64,000 nucleotides of DNA from Parvibaculum sp. GTDB lineage: Bacteria > Pseudomonadota > Alphaproteobacteria > Parvibaculales > Parvibaculaceae. A program made the translations under genes and the position numbers. The notes beneath the pieces are model-generated. The model ran no database searches. It was not told the DNA's origin and saw nothing but the letters and a program-made list of their open reading frames with translations. Below are positions 9,124 through 17,888 of the stretch, in pieces. How positions within the stretch are numbered: the first letter of the stretch is position 1; the number at the start of each line of letters is the position of its first letter. Location: assembly GCF_019635935.1 (NCBI RefSeq), contig NZ_JAHBYN010000001.1:2943532-3007531 (forward strand). Reading direction: 5' to 3'.

Positions 9124-11253
9124 CTAGAAGGCGACCTTCACACCGGCGAAGAAGCTGCGTCCCTCGCCCGGATAGAAGACATTGGTGGGCACCAGCGCCG
9201 CATCGGTGATGGTGTTGTAGGTCGAAACGTAGCGTTTGCCGGTGAGGTTGCGCGCATCGAAGAAGATGCGCACGCCGTCCGCGACATCGACGCCGCCATC
9301 CATGCCGACCGTCGCATAGCCCGGCGCCTTCAGCCGGTTGGCATAGTCGACATAGCCGCCATCCGGCACCCATTCGAGCTTCGGCGCGACATCCCATCCG
9401 CTGCCCGAGCGATAGCGCAGCGCCGCCGCGTAAACATGGGGCGGCATGCCGGCAAGTTTGTTGGAACCGTAGACGGGGTCGCCGTCGAAGAAGAAATCGC
9501 TCCAGGTATAGGCTTGTTCGAGCAACAACCGGGCTCCCTCCGGCAGGGCGAGGCCGGTGACGGCGGCAACGTCGAAAGTCAGCGACGCTTCGACGCCCTG
9601 ATGGACGGTGTCGCCGGCGTTGAAGGTCGCGGCCGGAATGCCGCCGCCCGGCGTGTAGCCGATCAGCTCGTTTTCCACCCAGGCGCGATAAAGCGTCAGA
9701 TCCCAGGCAACGGTCTTTGTCGCGCCGCGCGTGCCGATTTCCACGGTCACACCGCGCTGCGGGTCGAGCGGCACGAACTGGAAGACGCCGCCCTGCACCA
9801 GTTCCGAAAAGGTCGGCGGTTCGTAGCTGCGCGACACATTGGCGAAGGCCTGCGCGTTCTCGGCGAAGTCCCACAACACGCCGGCCTTCGGGCTGACCGA
9901 GCTGAATGTCGTTTCGTCGCTCTGCACCGGCACCAGATGATTGGTGAACTTGCGCGTCGAATGCAGCCCCTGCGCGCCGCCGATCAGCGCTACCGTTTGC
10001 GTCACGTAGAACTGATTTTCGACATAGACGCGCAGATTGGTCGCTTCCTGCGTGCCGCTGGCCAGCAGCGGCCCGCGCGAACCGGCGACATTGGTGAACT
10101 GCTTGGCGTCGACCTCGCCCCATGAGCCGTCGCCGCCGACCGTCACGATGTTGCGATGCCCGGCAAGCGTGCCCTCGTCGCGATAGCGCGCGAAAAGGCC
10201 CGCAACCGGCCCGCGATGGTCGAGCACCCGGAAGATCGGGTGATAGAGGCGCTTGTAGCCGCCATAGCCGCCGAACTCCAGCACCGCGCCATCGCCGAGA
10301 TCGAGCGCGGTCTTGTTGGCGACGCGGATCGATCGGACATTGCGCTGCTGATTGCCGGCGACGTTGGCCGGATTTGCCAATTCGGGCGTTTGGCGCGCCT
10401 GCTGCAGGGTCAGCGTGCCCGGCAATTCCTGATCGACCGTGTTGGAGATCACATAAAAGCGGGTCTCGGCGCGGTCGTTGAAGCGGTGGCCGAGATTGGC
10501 CGAGAAGCGGATGCTCTCTTCTTTCTCTTGCGCGCGGAAACCATCGACATGATTGCCGGTCATCGCGGCGTAAATGTCGGTCGGCCCGTAGACGCGCGCC
10601 GCCTGTGCGTGGATGCGTGCTGTGCCGTAGGAGCCGCCCTCGGCGCGGACGAGATTGGCGGCGGGCGCCGTCCATGCCGTCGGCGTCACGAAGTTGATGG
10701 CGCCGCCCAGCGTCGACGAACCGAAACGCAAGCCGTTGCCGCCTTTGTAGACTTCGATGTGCTGCGCGATCAGCGGATCGATTTCCTGAAAGTCGCCCGA
10801 GCCGTCGGCAAGGTTGAACGGCACGCCGTCCTGCAGGATCTCAAGACCGCGCATATGGAAGTTGCGGCTGAGACCGGAGCCACGCACCGAAAGCCGCACC
10901 TCGGCGCCGAAACGCTTGCGCGCATAGACGCCCGGCGTGAAATCCATCACGTCTTCGAGATTGTGCGCGTAGGTGTCCTCATAACGCGCCGTCGGCACCA
11001 CGGCGACCGAACCCGGAATGCGCGACATTTCGCGCTGGGCTTCCGTGACGCCGGGGACGGTCAGTGTGCCCGGACGCTGCGGCGCGGCCGGAAGGCCCGA
11101 AAGCGGGCTGACATCGCCCTCGATGCCGCCTGGATGGACGGTGATGACCGGAACGCCGGTGACGGGATCGAAGCCATCGGCGAGCGAAGGCGAAACGGCA
11201 AAAAGAAAGGCGAGCGCCGCGGCGCCGCGCGAAAGCGGAGATATGTGGGACAT
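9124..11253 (-). CDS. TonB-dependent outer-membrane receptor, probably for copper
   Basis: A 709-residue outer-membrane barrel with signal peptide (ALAFLFAVSPSLA). The plug domain (about 60-180) has VMDFTPGVYARKRFGAE, LSVRGSGLSRNFHMRG and IEVYKGGNGLRFGSSTLGGAINFV. The barrel follows and ends in the terminal Phe of outer-membrane proteins (GVKVAF). TonB receptors import large or chelated ligands using proton-motive force. The copper role is inferred from the flanking DUF2946 and YcnI genes. I prefer the start at 11253 (MSHIS), preceded by AGGCAGG; an ATG at 11268 is possible. Confidence 0.85.
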   Translation of the reverse strand: MSHISPLSRGAAALAFLFAVSPSLADGFDPVTGVPVITVHPGGIEGDVSPLSGLPAAPQRPGTLTVPGVTEAQREMSRIPGSVAVVPTARYEDTYAHNLEDVMDFTPGVYARKRFGAEVRLSVRGSGLSRNFHMRGLEILQDGVPFNLADGSGDFQEIDPLIAQHIEVYKGGNGLRFGSSTLGGAINFVTPTAWTAPAANLVRAEGGSYGTARIHAQAARVYGPTDIYAAMTGNHVDGFRAQEKEESIRFSANLGHRFNDRAETRFYVISNTVDQELPGTLTLQQARQTPELANPANVAGNQQRNVRSIRVANKTALDLGDGAVLEFGGYGGYKRLYHPIFRVLDHRGPVAGLFARYRDEGTLAGHRNIVTVGGDGSWGEVDAKQFTNVAGSRGPLLASGTQEATNLRVYVENQFYVTQTVALIGGAQGLHSTRKFTNHLVPVQSDETTFSSVSPKAGVLWDFAENAQAFANVSRSYEPPTFSELVQGGVFQFVPLDPQRGVTVEIGTRGATKTVAWDLTLYRAWVENELIGYTPGGGIPAATFNAGDTVHQGVEASLTFDVAAVTGLALPEGARLLLEQAYTWSDFFFDGDPVYGSNKLAGMPPHVYAAALRYRSGSGWDVAPKLEWVPDGGYVDYANRLKAPGYATVGMDGGVDVADGVRIFFDARNLTGKRYVSTYNTITDAALVPTNVFYPGEGRSFFAGVKVAF

Positions 11254-11326
11254 GAAACCTGCCTGCATGGATGCGCCCTGCCATGCGGCGGGCGCTCAAT
11301 CAAAACGGGTGAGGATCGTCGTGAGG

Positions 11327-11725
11327 TCAGGCGGCGGGCGGCGCGCGGGGCTGGACATTCGTCGCAACGACGCCGGCGAATATGCGCAGGACCGGTGCGG
11401 CGAGCGCCGGCAGCGACCAGCCGGGCGCGGCGAGCGCGACCGTGGAGGCGAGCACCGCGCCGCAATGATGGAGGCAGGAGTTGCAGTCATGCGATGTACC
11501 GGCAGGCGCCGGCTCGACTGGATTGCCCTCGGCATCCATATAGACGGTCTTGTTTTCGCCGCCGGCGCAGATGACCGTCTCGAACAGGCCCTGCGTCGCT
11601 GGGCCCGCGATCTGCAGCGCCGTCGGCAGGGCGATATGGGCGATGAGCGCGAGGAACGCAACGAGATGCGCCGGCCCGAACCGGACCCTGCCTCGTGCAA
11701 TATTATATGTGCCCGCTAACCCCAT
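11327..11725 (-). CDS. DUF2946 family protein
   Basis: A protein of about 132 residues with an N-terminal hydrophobic segment (HLVAFLALIAHIALP), the metal-ligand-like cluster HDCNSCLHHCGA, a second hydrophobic stretch and the ending NVQPRAPPA that marks DUF2946. Such proteins are often found beside copper-transport genes; their function is not established to my knowledge. The start is uncertain: ATG 11725 (MGLAG) fits the family, an ATG at 11779 would add 18 residues, and neither has a clear ribosome-binding site. It is the first gene of the copper-type operon, 73 bp before the TonB receptor. Confidence 0.75.
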   Translation of the reverse strand: MGLAGTYNIARGRVRFGPAHLVAFLALIAHIALPTALQIAGPATQGLFETVICAGGENKTVYMDAEGNPVEPAPAGTSHDCNSCLHHCGAVLASTVALAAPGWSLPALAAPVLRIFAGVVATNVQPRAPPAA

Positions 11726-11797
11726 GCGGCGCAGTCTAGCGCCGCGGCCATCGCCGCGCAAAGGCCGGTTTTCGACCATCTTGTCGCAGGATTGGTC

Positions 11798-12604
11798 CTA
11801 CTTGCCCTTGAACTTGGGCATCCGCTTGTCGAAGAAGGCCTTGACCCCCTCGCGCACGTCGGCGCTCGGATTGGCGATCATCACCGACAAGGCCGCGTCG
11901 CCCAGCGACTGTTCCAGCGTCAGGCCCTGGCCGCGCATCATCATCGATTTGGCAAGCCGCACCGCGAGCGGCGCCCGGAGCGCGAATTCGCGGGCAAGCG
12001 CCATCGTGCGGGCTTCGAGGTCGGCGGCGGGCACGACTTCGGTGACGAGACCGAGATCTTCCGCTTCCTCGGCGCCATAGACCTCCGCCAGCATCGTCAT
12101 CTTGAGGGCGAGATCGAGCCCCATGAAACGCGGGAAGAGCCAGGCCCCGCCTTCGTCGGGCAACAACCCGAAACGGCCCGACGTGTCGCCGAGTTTCGCG
12201 GTGTCGGCGGCAATGCGGATGTCACAGGAAAGCGCCAGCGTCAGCCCGCCCGCGACGGCCGGTCCGTTGATCATTGCGATGGTCGGTTTGTCGAGGCGCG
12301 AAAGCGCCTGGATCACGCGGTGCATGCCGTCGCGCATCTCGCGGCCATGCGACAATTGCGAGGCCATCAGTTCCGCGTGATGCTCGTCGGCGCCGCTGAT
12401 GTCGCCGCCCGAGCAGAAGCCGCGTCCGGCACCCGTCAGGATCAGGCAGCGCAATTCGTCGTCGCGGAGATAGGTTTCGATCGCCTCGACAAGCTCCTCG
12501 CAGAGCCGCGTCGTGTAGGCGTTCATCTGGGCGGGGCGGTTGAGCGTCACCCGCGCGATATGCGGCTCGGGCGTCTCGAACAGAATTTCGCTGAATTCGG
12601 CCAT
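11798..12604 (-). CDS. Enoyl-CoA hydratase/isomerase family protein
   Basis: A 268-residue crotonase. It shows ARVTLNRPAQMNAYT, the oxyanion-hole segments GRGFCSGGDISG and INGPAVAGGLTLALSCDIRIA, and a catalytic Glu in LLPDEGGAWLFPR. Such enzymes hydrate or isomerise enoyl-CoA esters in fatty-acid breakdown. The start at 12604 has GGGAGGA upstream; an in-frame ATG at 12736 would overlap the divergent gene and is unlikely. It is divergent from another crotonase at 12712, with about 107 bp between them. Confidence 0.9.
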   Translation of the reverse strand: MAEFSEILFETPEPHIARVTLNRPAQMNAYTTRLCEELVEAIETYLRDDELRCLILTGAGRGFCSGGDISGADEHHAELMASQLSHGREMRDGMHRVIQALSRLDKPTIAMINGPAVAGGLTLALSCDIRIAADTAKLGDTSGRFGLLPDEGGAWLFPRFMGLDLALKMTMLAEVYGAEEAEDLGLVTEVVPAADLEARTMALAREFALRAPLAVRLAKSMMMRGQGLTLEQSLGDAALSVMIANPSADVREGVKAFFDKRMPKFKGK

Positions 12605-12711
12605 CCTCTTGTCCTCCCGCTGCGCGTCTCGAAAACCCGGCGCGCTTCGGCCTATACTGACCCAAACGGCATCGCCATGAAAGCCAAACGCCGGAACCGA
12701 GGGAGGAAAGA

Positions 12712-13560
12712 ATGAGTGGCTACGAAGACCTGACATATGAGGTGAAGGATCGCGTCGCGCTGGTGACGCTGAACCGTCCGGACAAGCTCAATGCCTGGAC
12801 GGCGGCGATGGAAAAAAGTCTGAAGCGCGCCATGGCCGAAGCCGTTGCGGACGACGAAGTGCGCGTCATTGTGATCACAGGCGCGGGCCGCGGCTTCTGC
12901 GCCGGCGCCGACATGAACCTGCTGCAGTCGATCAAGCCCGGCAAATGGGAAGACCGCGAACTGGCAAGCGCCGCACGCGAGGAGACGTTCGATTTCGCAA
13001 GCGGTCTCGGGCCCGATGTCAGCCCGCATTACGGCGGCCGCTTCGGCTATCTGATGCAGGTGAAGAAGCCGATCATTGCCGCGATCAACGGGCCCGCCGC
13101 CGGCCTCGGCCTCGTCGTCGCGCTTTATGCCGACATGCGCTTTGCAGGCTCCGAAGCAAAATTCACCACCTCCTTCGCCAGCCGCGGGTTGATCGCCGAG
13201 CATGGCGTCTCGTGGCTCTTGCCGCATCTGGTCGGCCCGGCCCATGCGCTCGACCTGTTGATGTCGGCGCGCAAGGTGTCGGCCGCCGAGGCCGCCGAAA
13301 TGGGCCTCGTCAACAAGACCTTCCCGCAGGAAAACTTCATGGCCAACGTCATGGACTACGCGAAGATGCTGGCGGCGACCGTTTCGCCGCGTTCGATGGC
13401 GGTAATGAAGGCGCAAATCTGGAAGGCGTTGTTCCAGAACTTCAACGACGCGCTCGAAGTCGGCGACAGCGAAATGCAGAAGAGCTTTTCGAGCGCCGAT
13501 TTCAAGGAGGGCGTCGCGCATTTCGTCGAGAAGCGCACCGCGAATTTCACCGGGCGCTGA
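12712..13560 (+). CDS. Enoyl-CoA hydratase/isomerase family protein
   Basis: A 282-residue crotonase with VALVTLNRPDKLNAW, GRGFCAGADMN, INGPAAGLGLVVALYADMRFA and the Glu-bearing segment GLIAEHGVSWLLP. GAGGGAGGAAAGA precedes the ATG. It differs clearly from the divergent neighbour, so the pair is not a recent duplication. The substrate is unknown. A bidirectional terminator separates it from btuB. Confidence 0.9.
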   Translation: MSGYEDLTYEVKDRVALVTLNRPDKLNAWTAAMEKSLKRAMAEAVADDEVRVIVITGAGRGFCAGADMNLLQSIKPGKWEDRELASAAREETFDFASGLGPDVSPHYGGRFGYLMQVKKPIIAAINGPAAGLGLVVALYADMRFAGSEAKFTTSFASRGLIAEHGVSWLLPHLVGPAHALDLLMSARKVSAAEAAEMGLVNKTFPQENFMANVMDYAKMLAATVSPRSMAVMKAQIWKALFQNFNDALEVGDSEMQKSFSSADFKEGVAHFVEKRTANFTGR

Positions 13561-13585
13561 TCGCGGGCAGCACGGAAAAGAAAAT

Positions 13586-13609
13586 GGCGCGGGGAGCGAT
13601 CCCCGCGCC
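13586..13609. terminator. Bidirectional terminator between crotonase and btuB
   Basis: A perfect 10-bp stem GGCGCGGGGA/TCCCCGCGCC with a 4-base loop. T-rich tails are present on both strands (TTTCGTGTTT on plus, ATTTTCTTTT on minus), so it can end both convergent genes. Confidence 0.8.
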
Positions 13610-13628
13610 TTTCGTGTTTATACGCCAT

Positions 13629-15620
13629 TCAGAACGTCAAAGTCACGCCCGCCAGCGCCTCGATGCCCGGCGCCTCAAGGCCATGCGCCGGTTCGTAGGT
13701 CTTGTCGAACAGGTTGTTGATCCGGGCGGTCAATTGCACGCTCTCCGTCAGCCGATGCGAAGCCGCGACATTCACGACGGTGTAGGGCGACGGATAGACA
13801 TAGAAGCCGAAGCCGTCGCGCGGAATGTCGCGGTCCGGATCGACCCATTGGACATTGGCCGAAAAGACCGTTCCGTCCCACGGCCGCCAGCTTGTCGTGA
13901 GGCCGATTTCGTGGCGCGGCCGGCGCGTCAGGGCGCCGACGACGGCGGGCGTGTTAGTGTCGAGCGACATCCATGTGTAGTCGATGCGCGCCGTCAGTTG
14001 TGCCGTCGGATTGATTTCGACGAAGCTTTCAAGGCCCTTGACGTCGAAACGCTGGAGATTGGCGGCGGTGGAATCGCCGGTGATCGGATCGAAGATGATC
14101 TCGATGGCGTCCTTGACGCGGTTTTCAAACCAGGTCGCGCCGACGCGCGCTTTTCCAACGGCAAATCCCTGCTCGATGCCGACTTCCCAGCCGCGGCTCT
14201 TCTCCGGCTTGAGGTTGGGGTTGCCGGTATATTGCCCGGCGGGGAAGCCGAGAAAGGCGCTGAACTCGCTGCCGAAGCGTTGATAGAGCGACGGCGTCTT
14301 GAAGCCGGTGCCGTAGCTCGCGGTCAGGCGCGTATCCGTCTCCGGATGGTAGTAGCCCGGCGCGATTGTGTACGAGGTATGGTTCTTCATGTCGTCCGGC
14401 ATGTCGTGATGCAGGCTGACCGTGGCGAAGAAGCGCTCGCCGAAATTCATGTGATCGGCTGCATAGACCGCAAAGGCGTCGGTGTCGGCATCCGAAGTCG
14501 ATGTGACGACAAAGCCGCCGAAGTCGCGCAGTCCGTTCGACGAGTACTCATCCCGCGTATAGCTGCCACCGAAAGTCAGAAGGTGCTGCGGATGGATGTC
14601 GAGCGCATTCTCGAAACGCGCGACGACCGTCTTCCCCTTGTATTCGACATCGGCGAGATAGATCGAACCGCCGGGATCCGGGTTGTCGGCGAGATCGGAC
14701 TTGTATTGTGTGACACCGACCGAGAATCGCGGGCGCCATTGGCCGTCGAGAAACCGCCCGGAAATCTCGCCCGAGGTCAGCAGCCGCTTCGATTTGTAGG
14801 TGCTGTCGAAGTTCTGGAACACCGGCACGAAGCCCGCCGTCGCGCCGTCATCGTCGATATCGGTGTCGGATGCGGTGTATTGGATAAAGGCGGAGGCGCT
14901 GAGATGTTCGTTGAGCCGCGCGCCGATGCGGCCGGAGGCGGAAACGACCGCGTTGCCGTCCTTTTCCTCGCCGCGCGCGTCGCGAAGGCGGGCCGGCGTG
15001 ACATCCGAGCCGTTGGTCGTTTCGCGCGAAAGCGAGAGGAAGTAGTCGACATCGCCGGCAGCGCCGCCGGTGTTCGCATATGTGTTGAGCGTCCCGAGCG
15101 TTCCGCCTTCGACGCGCAGCGTCGAGCGCGGCTCGGCGCCGCCGCTCCTGGTGATGATGTTGACGACGCCGCCCATCGCCTGGCTGCCGTAAAGCGCCGA
15201 TTGCGGCCCGCGCACCACTTCGATGCGGTCGACATTGTCGAGCGGGATATTGGCGAGATTGGCCGCCCCGCCGGGCGAGGCCGGATCGTTGACCGGCAAC
15301 CCGTTGACCATCACCAGCGTCTGGTTGGAACTGGCGCCGCGCGTGAAGATCGACGTCTGCGATCCCCGCGCGCCCGATTGCACCACATGCAGACCGGGAA
15401 CGGATTTCAGCGCATCGACGACGTCGCGATACTGAAAGGTCTCGATGTCCTTGGCCGTGACGATGGTGAAGGAACTGGCGACCTGTTTGGTCGGCAGCGG
15501 TTCGATGCCCGATGTCACCAGCACTTCGGGTGCCACAGGTGTGTCGTCCGCCTGCGCGGCACCGGCCGCGATAACGGGTAGGAGGAGAGCGGCTATCGCC
15601 GCCCGGTTTGTGCGTTTCAT
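13629..15620 (-). CDS. btuB: TonB-dependent vitamin B12 receptor BtuB
   Basis: A 663-residue outer-membrane receptor. The signal peptide ends QADDTPVAPEVLVTSG; the plug has YRDVVDALKSVPGLHVVQSG, SSNQTLVMVNGLPVNDPASPGG and IEVVRGPQSALYGSQAMGGVVNIIT, the classic BtuB set. The barrel ends in Phe (ALAGVTLTF). The 5' leader carries a cobalamin riboswitch (15765-15945), which fixes the substrate as B12 or a related corrinoid and shows repression when B12 is plentiful. The start at 15620 gives a proper signal peptide; the longer in-frame extension upstream crosses the riboswitch and is rejected. No btuC/D/F genes follow here. Confidence 0.93.
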   Translation of the reverse strand: MKRTNRAAIAALLLPVIAAGAAQADDTPVAPEVLVTSGIEPLPTKQVASSFTIVTAKDIETFQYRDVVDALKSVPGLHVVQSGARGSQTSIFTRGASSNQTLVMVNGLPVNDPASPGGAANLANIPLDNVDRIEVVRGPQSALYGSQAMGGVVNIITRSGGAEPRSTLRVEGGTLGTLNTYANTGGAAGDVDYFLSLSRETTNGSDVTPARLRDARGEEKDGNAVVSASGRIGARLNEHLSASAFIQYTASDTDIDDDGATAGFVPVFQNFDSTYKSKRLLTSGEISGRFLDGQWRPRFSVGVTQYKSDLADNPDPGGSIYLADVEYKGKTVVARFENALDIHPQHLLTFGGSYTRDEYSSNGLRDFGGFVVTSTSDADTDAFAVYAADHMNFGERFFATVSLHHDMPDDMKNHTSYTIAPGYYHPETDTRLTASYGTGFKTPSLYQRFGSEFSAFLGFPAGQYTGNPNLKPEKSRGWEVGIEQGFAVGKARVGATWFENRVKDAIEIIFDPITGDSTAANLQRFDVKGLESFVEINPTAQLTARIDYTWMSLDTNTPAVVGALTRRPRHEIGLTTSWRPWDGTVFSANVQWVDPDRDIPRDGFGFYVYPSPYTVVNVAASHRLTESVQLTARINNLFDKTYEPAHGLEAPGIEALAGVTLTF

Positions 15621-15764
15621 TGGATAAATGCCCTGTCTCTGGCGCGGCCAACCCCGGCCGCATGGCGCCGGGAGAAGGGGCAAGACAGGAAACGGCAATG
15701 CCGGGACGCGACTAGACGCGGCGGGGCGCAACCGTCCCGCTGGCGCACCCCGGCCCTCGGCAGA

Positions 15765-15945
15765 TGACGAACCCGGTGGCAGGTCTCCTGGCTCGCGGGT
15801 CGTCGGCCTCGTTCCGTCTTCCCGACCGCCACTCCCGAAAGAGCGCTGCGCCAGTGACATAGGTGGAACGCGGCCTCGCCGCTTACAGTTGCGGGGGCAG
15901 CCAGGGCATCGGCTTCACGCGAAACCTCACCCTGTTCCCTCTTGC
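15765..15945 (-). promoter_or_regulatory. Cobalamin (B12) riboswitch upstream of btuB
   Basis: On the minus strand the leader shows the conserved parts in order: GGTGAGGTTTCGCGTGAAGC at the 5' side, GCTGCCCCCGCAACTGTAAG, CTATGTCACTGGCGCAGCGC, and the B12 box AGCCAGGAGACCTGCC (15793-15778). It ends about 145 nt before the btuB start codon. Ligand binding is expected to lower btuB expression. Confidence 0.95.
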
Positions 15946-16046
15946 CTCCTTGCGCCCGCCACAAAGGACGAGTGCTTGGAACCATCGAGCGCGCGCATCA
16001 TAGGGTGCGGGGCACTCGTGTCAAACTGGCCGTTTTTGTGTGGCTG

Positions 16047-16682
16047 TCACGCCTTGGCGCTCGGCCGCGCCGACGCTGCGGCATGCCAGCGCAGAAGATC
16101 GGCATGTTCCGGCTTTGGTTCATGCTTCACCCATTTGGCGAAATCGACGCATACCAGCGCCGTGATGTCGGCGAAGGAATAGCGATCGATGGCGACGAAG
16201 TCGCGGCCCTTCAGGCGTTCGTTCAGCATGTCGAAAAAGCGCGTCAGGCGCTGCGCGCCGCGCGCCGCAAGCTCGGGAATCTGCGGCAGGTCGAGCGGGC
16301 CCGGCAGCGCGCGACCGACCATGCCCTTCGATGTGTTGCGCAGCACTTCGGCGATCGGCATGAAGCCTTCGAACTCGATGCGCGCGTTCCACGAAAGCAC
16401 CAGCCCTTTTTCCTCCGGCGTCGAACCGAGCAGCGCCGGTTCGGGCTTTATGGCGTCGGCCCAGGCGGCGATGCCGATATTCTCGGTCAGCACCGTGCCG
16501 CTATCGAGCTTCAGCGCCGGCACCGTGCAGGACGGATTGATCGCCTTGTAGGCGTCGCCCAGTTGTTCGGCCTTCGTCAGGTCCACCTGCACCGTCTCAT
16601 GTGCGATGCCTTTTTCGGCCAGCAGGATGCGCGCGCGGCGCGGGCTCGGGGCGAGGGTGAAATCGTAAAGCGTCGTCGCCAT
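16047..16682 (-). CDS. Glutathione S-transferase family protein
   Basis: A 211-residue protein with the N-terminal thioredoxin-fold domain (LYDFTLAPSPRRARILLAEKG, then NPSCTVPALKLDSGTVLTEN with the cis-Pro and the glutathione gamma-Glu motif) and a helical C-terminal domain (RDFVAIDRYSFADITALVCVDFAKWV with the N-capping box). It should conjugate or reduce substrates with glutathione in the cytoplasm. The start at 16682 (MATTLYDF) fits the fold; an upstream start at 16793 would add a non-homologous tail. Single gene, divergent from the next. Confidence 0.9.
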   Translation of the reverse strand: MATTLYDFTLAPSPRRARILLAEKGIAHETVQVDLTKAEQLGDAYKAINPSCTVPALKLDSGTVLTENIGIAAWADAIKPEPALLGSTPEEKGLVLSWNARIEFEGFMPIAEVLRNTSKGMVGRALPGPLDLPQIPELAARGAQRLTRFFDMLNERLKGRDFVAIDRYSFADITALVCVDFAKWVKHEPKPEHADLLRWHAAASARPSAKA

Positions 16683-16815
16683 GGCGTTTCCCTGTTCTGT
16701 TTTGCGGCAAGCGGTCTGTGTCTTGCTCTGAAATTTGTTATCGCATGTGCGGCCTCCGCACACGAAGGCCGTTCGCATGCGAACTGTATCCAACTGGCAC
16801 AGGGGATGTCTCGTA

Positions 16816-16989
16816 ATGAAACTCTTTCAATCGAAACGGCTGGCTGTCGCGGGCGGCGCGGCGGCGGTCGCATTGGTGGCCGTCGCGGCCGTCATGTTCC
16901 TTTCCGCCGAGCCGGCCTATGCCTGCACGCCCGGCGGCGGCAAGGTGGGGTCGCTTCTCGACCTGGTCGGCAAGCTCCTCGGCCGCTAA
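16816..16989 (+). CDS. Small exported protein, hypothetical
   Basis: A 57-residue protein. A signal peptide (KRLAVAGGAAAVALVAVAAVMFLSAEPAYA) precedes a mature part of only about 20 residues, CTPGGGKVGSLLDLVGKLLGR. A Cys directly follows the AYA cleavage site, but the sequence is not a good lipobox. I do not recognise the family. The amphipathic tail could associate with a membrane. A terminator follows directly, which supports a real gene. Confidence 0.6.
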   Translation: MKLFQSKRLAVAGGAAAVALVAVAAVMFLSAEPAYACTPGGGKVGSLLDLVGKLLGR

Positions 16990-17005
16990 GCGGCCGGCAA
17001 ACGTC

Positions 17006-17039
17006 AAAGGCTCCCGGCGCAGGGCGGCGGGAGCCTTTT
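17006..17039 (+). terminator. Rho-independent terminator after small exported protein
   Basis: A stem of AAGGCTCCCG pairing with CGGGAGCCTT, then TT. The T run is short, but the hairpin is strong and correctly placed. Confidence 0.75.
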
Positions 17040-17064
17040 GGCATTTCGGATCGTCCTGGCGCAT

Positions 17065-17141
17065 TGGTCGGAGTGGCAGGATTCGAACCTGCGACCCCCT
17101 CGTCCCGAACGAGGTGCGCTACCAGACTGCGCCACACTCCG
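17065..17141 (-). tRNA. tRNA-Pro, anticodon CGG
   Basis: A 77-nt cloverleaf including an encoded CCA end. The acceptor arms CGGAGTG/CACTCCG pair fully, the T arm holds GGTTCGAATCC, and the anticodon arm CCTCG-TTCGGGA-CGAGG gives CGG at positions 34-36, reading CCG proline codons. Confidence 0.95.
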
Positions 17142-17299
17142 TGCCCCATGCGAGGCGGCGTTATAGCCGCCAAAACGGGGCCCCGCAAGGGCGATCACCC
17201 GGTGTTGGGGGTGCGGGCCGGCCGGTTGCGGGCCCCCGCCGATGCCGGTATGTTCCGCCACATTTCGCGGGGCCGATCCATCAGGCTTCCCGTGTCCGC

Positions 17300-17374
17300 T
17301 GGGGCGTAGCCAAGTGGTAAGGCAGCGGATTTTGATTCCGCCATTCGGAGGTTCGAACCCTCCCGCCCCAGCCA
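17300..17374 (+). tRNA. tRNA-Gln, anticodon TTG
   Basis: A 75-nt cloverleaf with encoded CCA. The acceptor arms TGGGGCG/CGCCCCA pair fully, the T loop is GGTTCGAACCC, and the anticodon loop TTTTGAT gives TTG, reading CAA/CAG glutamine codons. Confidence 0.95.
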
Positions 17375-17441
17375 GTCCACCAATCGAACGGTTACCGGGT
17401 GAGGATTGCCCGCGTCGTCGCATCGGCGGCGTCTGTCGGGG

Positions 17442-17816
17442 TTAGAGCGATCCCCGGTCGCAATAGGTGACGCCGTAGGCGTCTTCGACGGTCATCTCGA
17501 CGCTGTAGCGGTCGCGGGCGCCGCGGTTGAATTCGGTGACCGACACGACGGCTTCGCCGGCGTCGTCGATCTCGTAGTCGCCGCCCTGGGACACGTTCGA
17601 AGTGCCGCCCGAGCCCGAACGGACCAGCGAGAGCTGGTAGCTGCCGGCCGAACCGGGTGCGCCATAGACCACGCTCTCGATCCGCACGCCGCCGGCCACG
17701 TCATAGGCGCGGATTTCGCATCCGGCGGGCGCCACATCATTTGTGGAGGCGATGGACGCCGCCGCGCAACCGAGCACCAGCGGCAGGACGGCCAGAGACA
17801 TCCGGAATTTCGACAT
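17442..17816 (-). CDS. csgH: CsgH-like curli chaperone/assembly inhibitor
   Basis: A 124-residue exported protein. After the signal peptide (SLAVLPLVLGCAAASIA) comes a beta-rich domain of about 95 residues with CEIRAYDVAGGVRIESVVYG, SYQLSLVRSGSGG and EFNRGARDRYSVEMTVEDAYG. This matches the CsgH domain found with alphaproteobacterial curli genes; known CsgH blocks premature amyloid formation by CsgA in the periplasm. The start at 17816 has AGGGAG 7 bases upstream; the ATG at 17822 is too close to it. It lies downstream of a curlin gene on the same strand (66 bp). Confidence 0.8.
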   Translation of the reverse strand: MSKFRMSLAVLPLVLGCAAASIASTNDVAPAGCEIRAYDVAGGVRIESVVYGAPGSAGSYQLSLVRSGSGGTSNVSQGGDYEIDDAGEAVVSVTEFNRGARDRYSVEMTVEDAYGVTYCDRGSL

Positions 17817-17888
17817 TGTCATACTCCCTGGTTGAGAGGCAGGCGCCGGAGGCGGCGAGGGTGCCGCCTCCCTGCGCGAGCTTTGTGT

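Noticed and set aside
13629..15860. Longer btuB reading frame starting upstream at 15860
   Set aside because: The extra part would run through the cobalamin riboswitch; the signal peptide starts at 15620.
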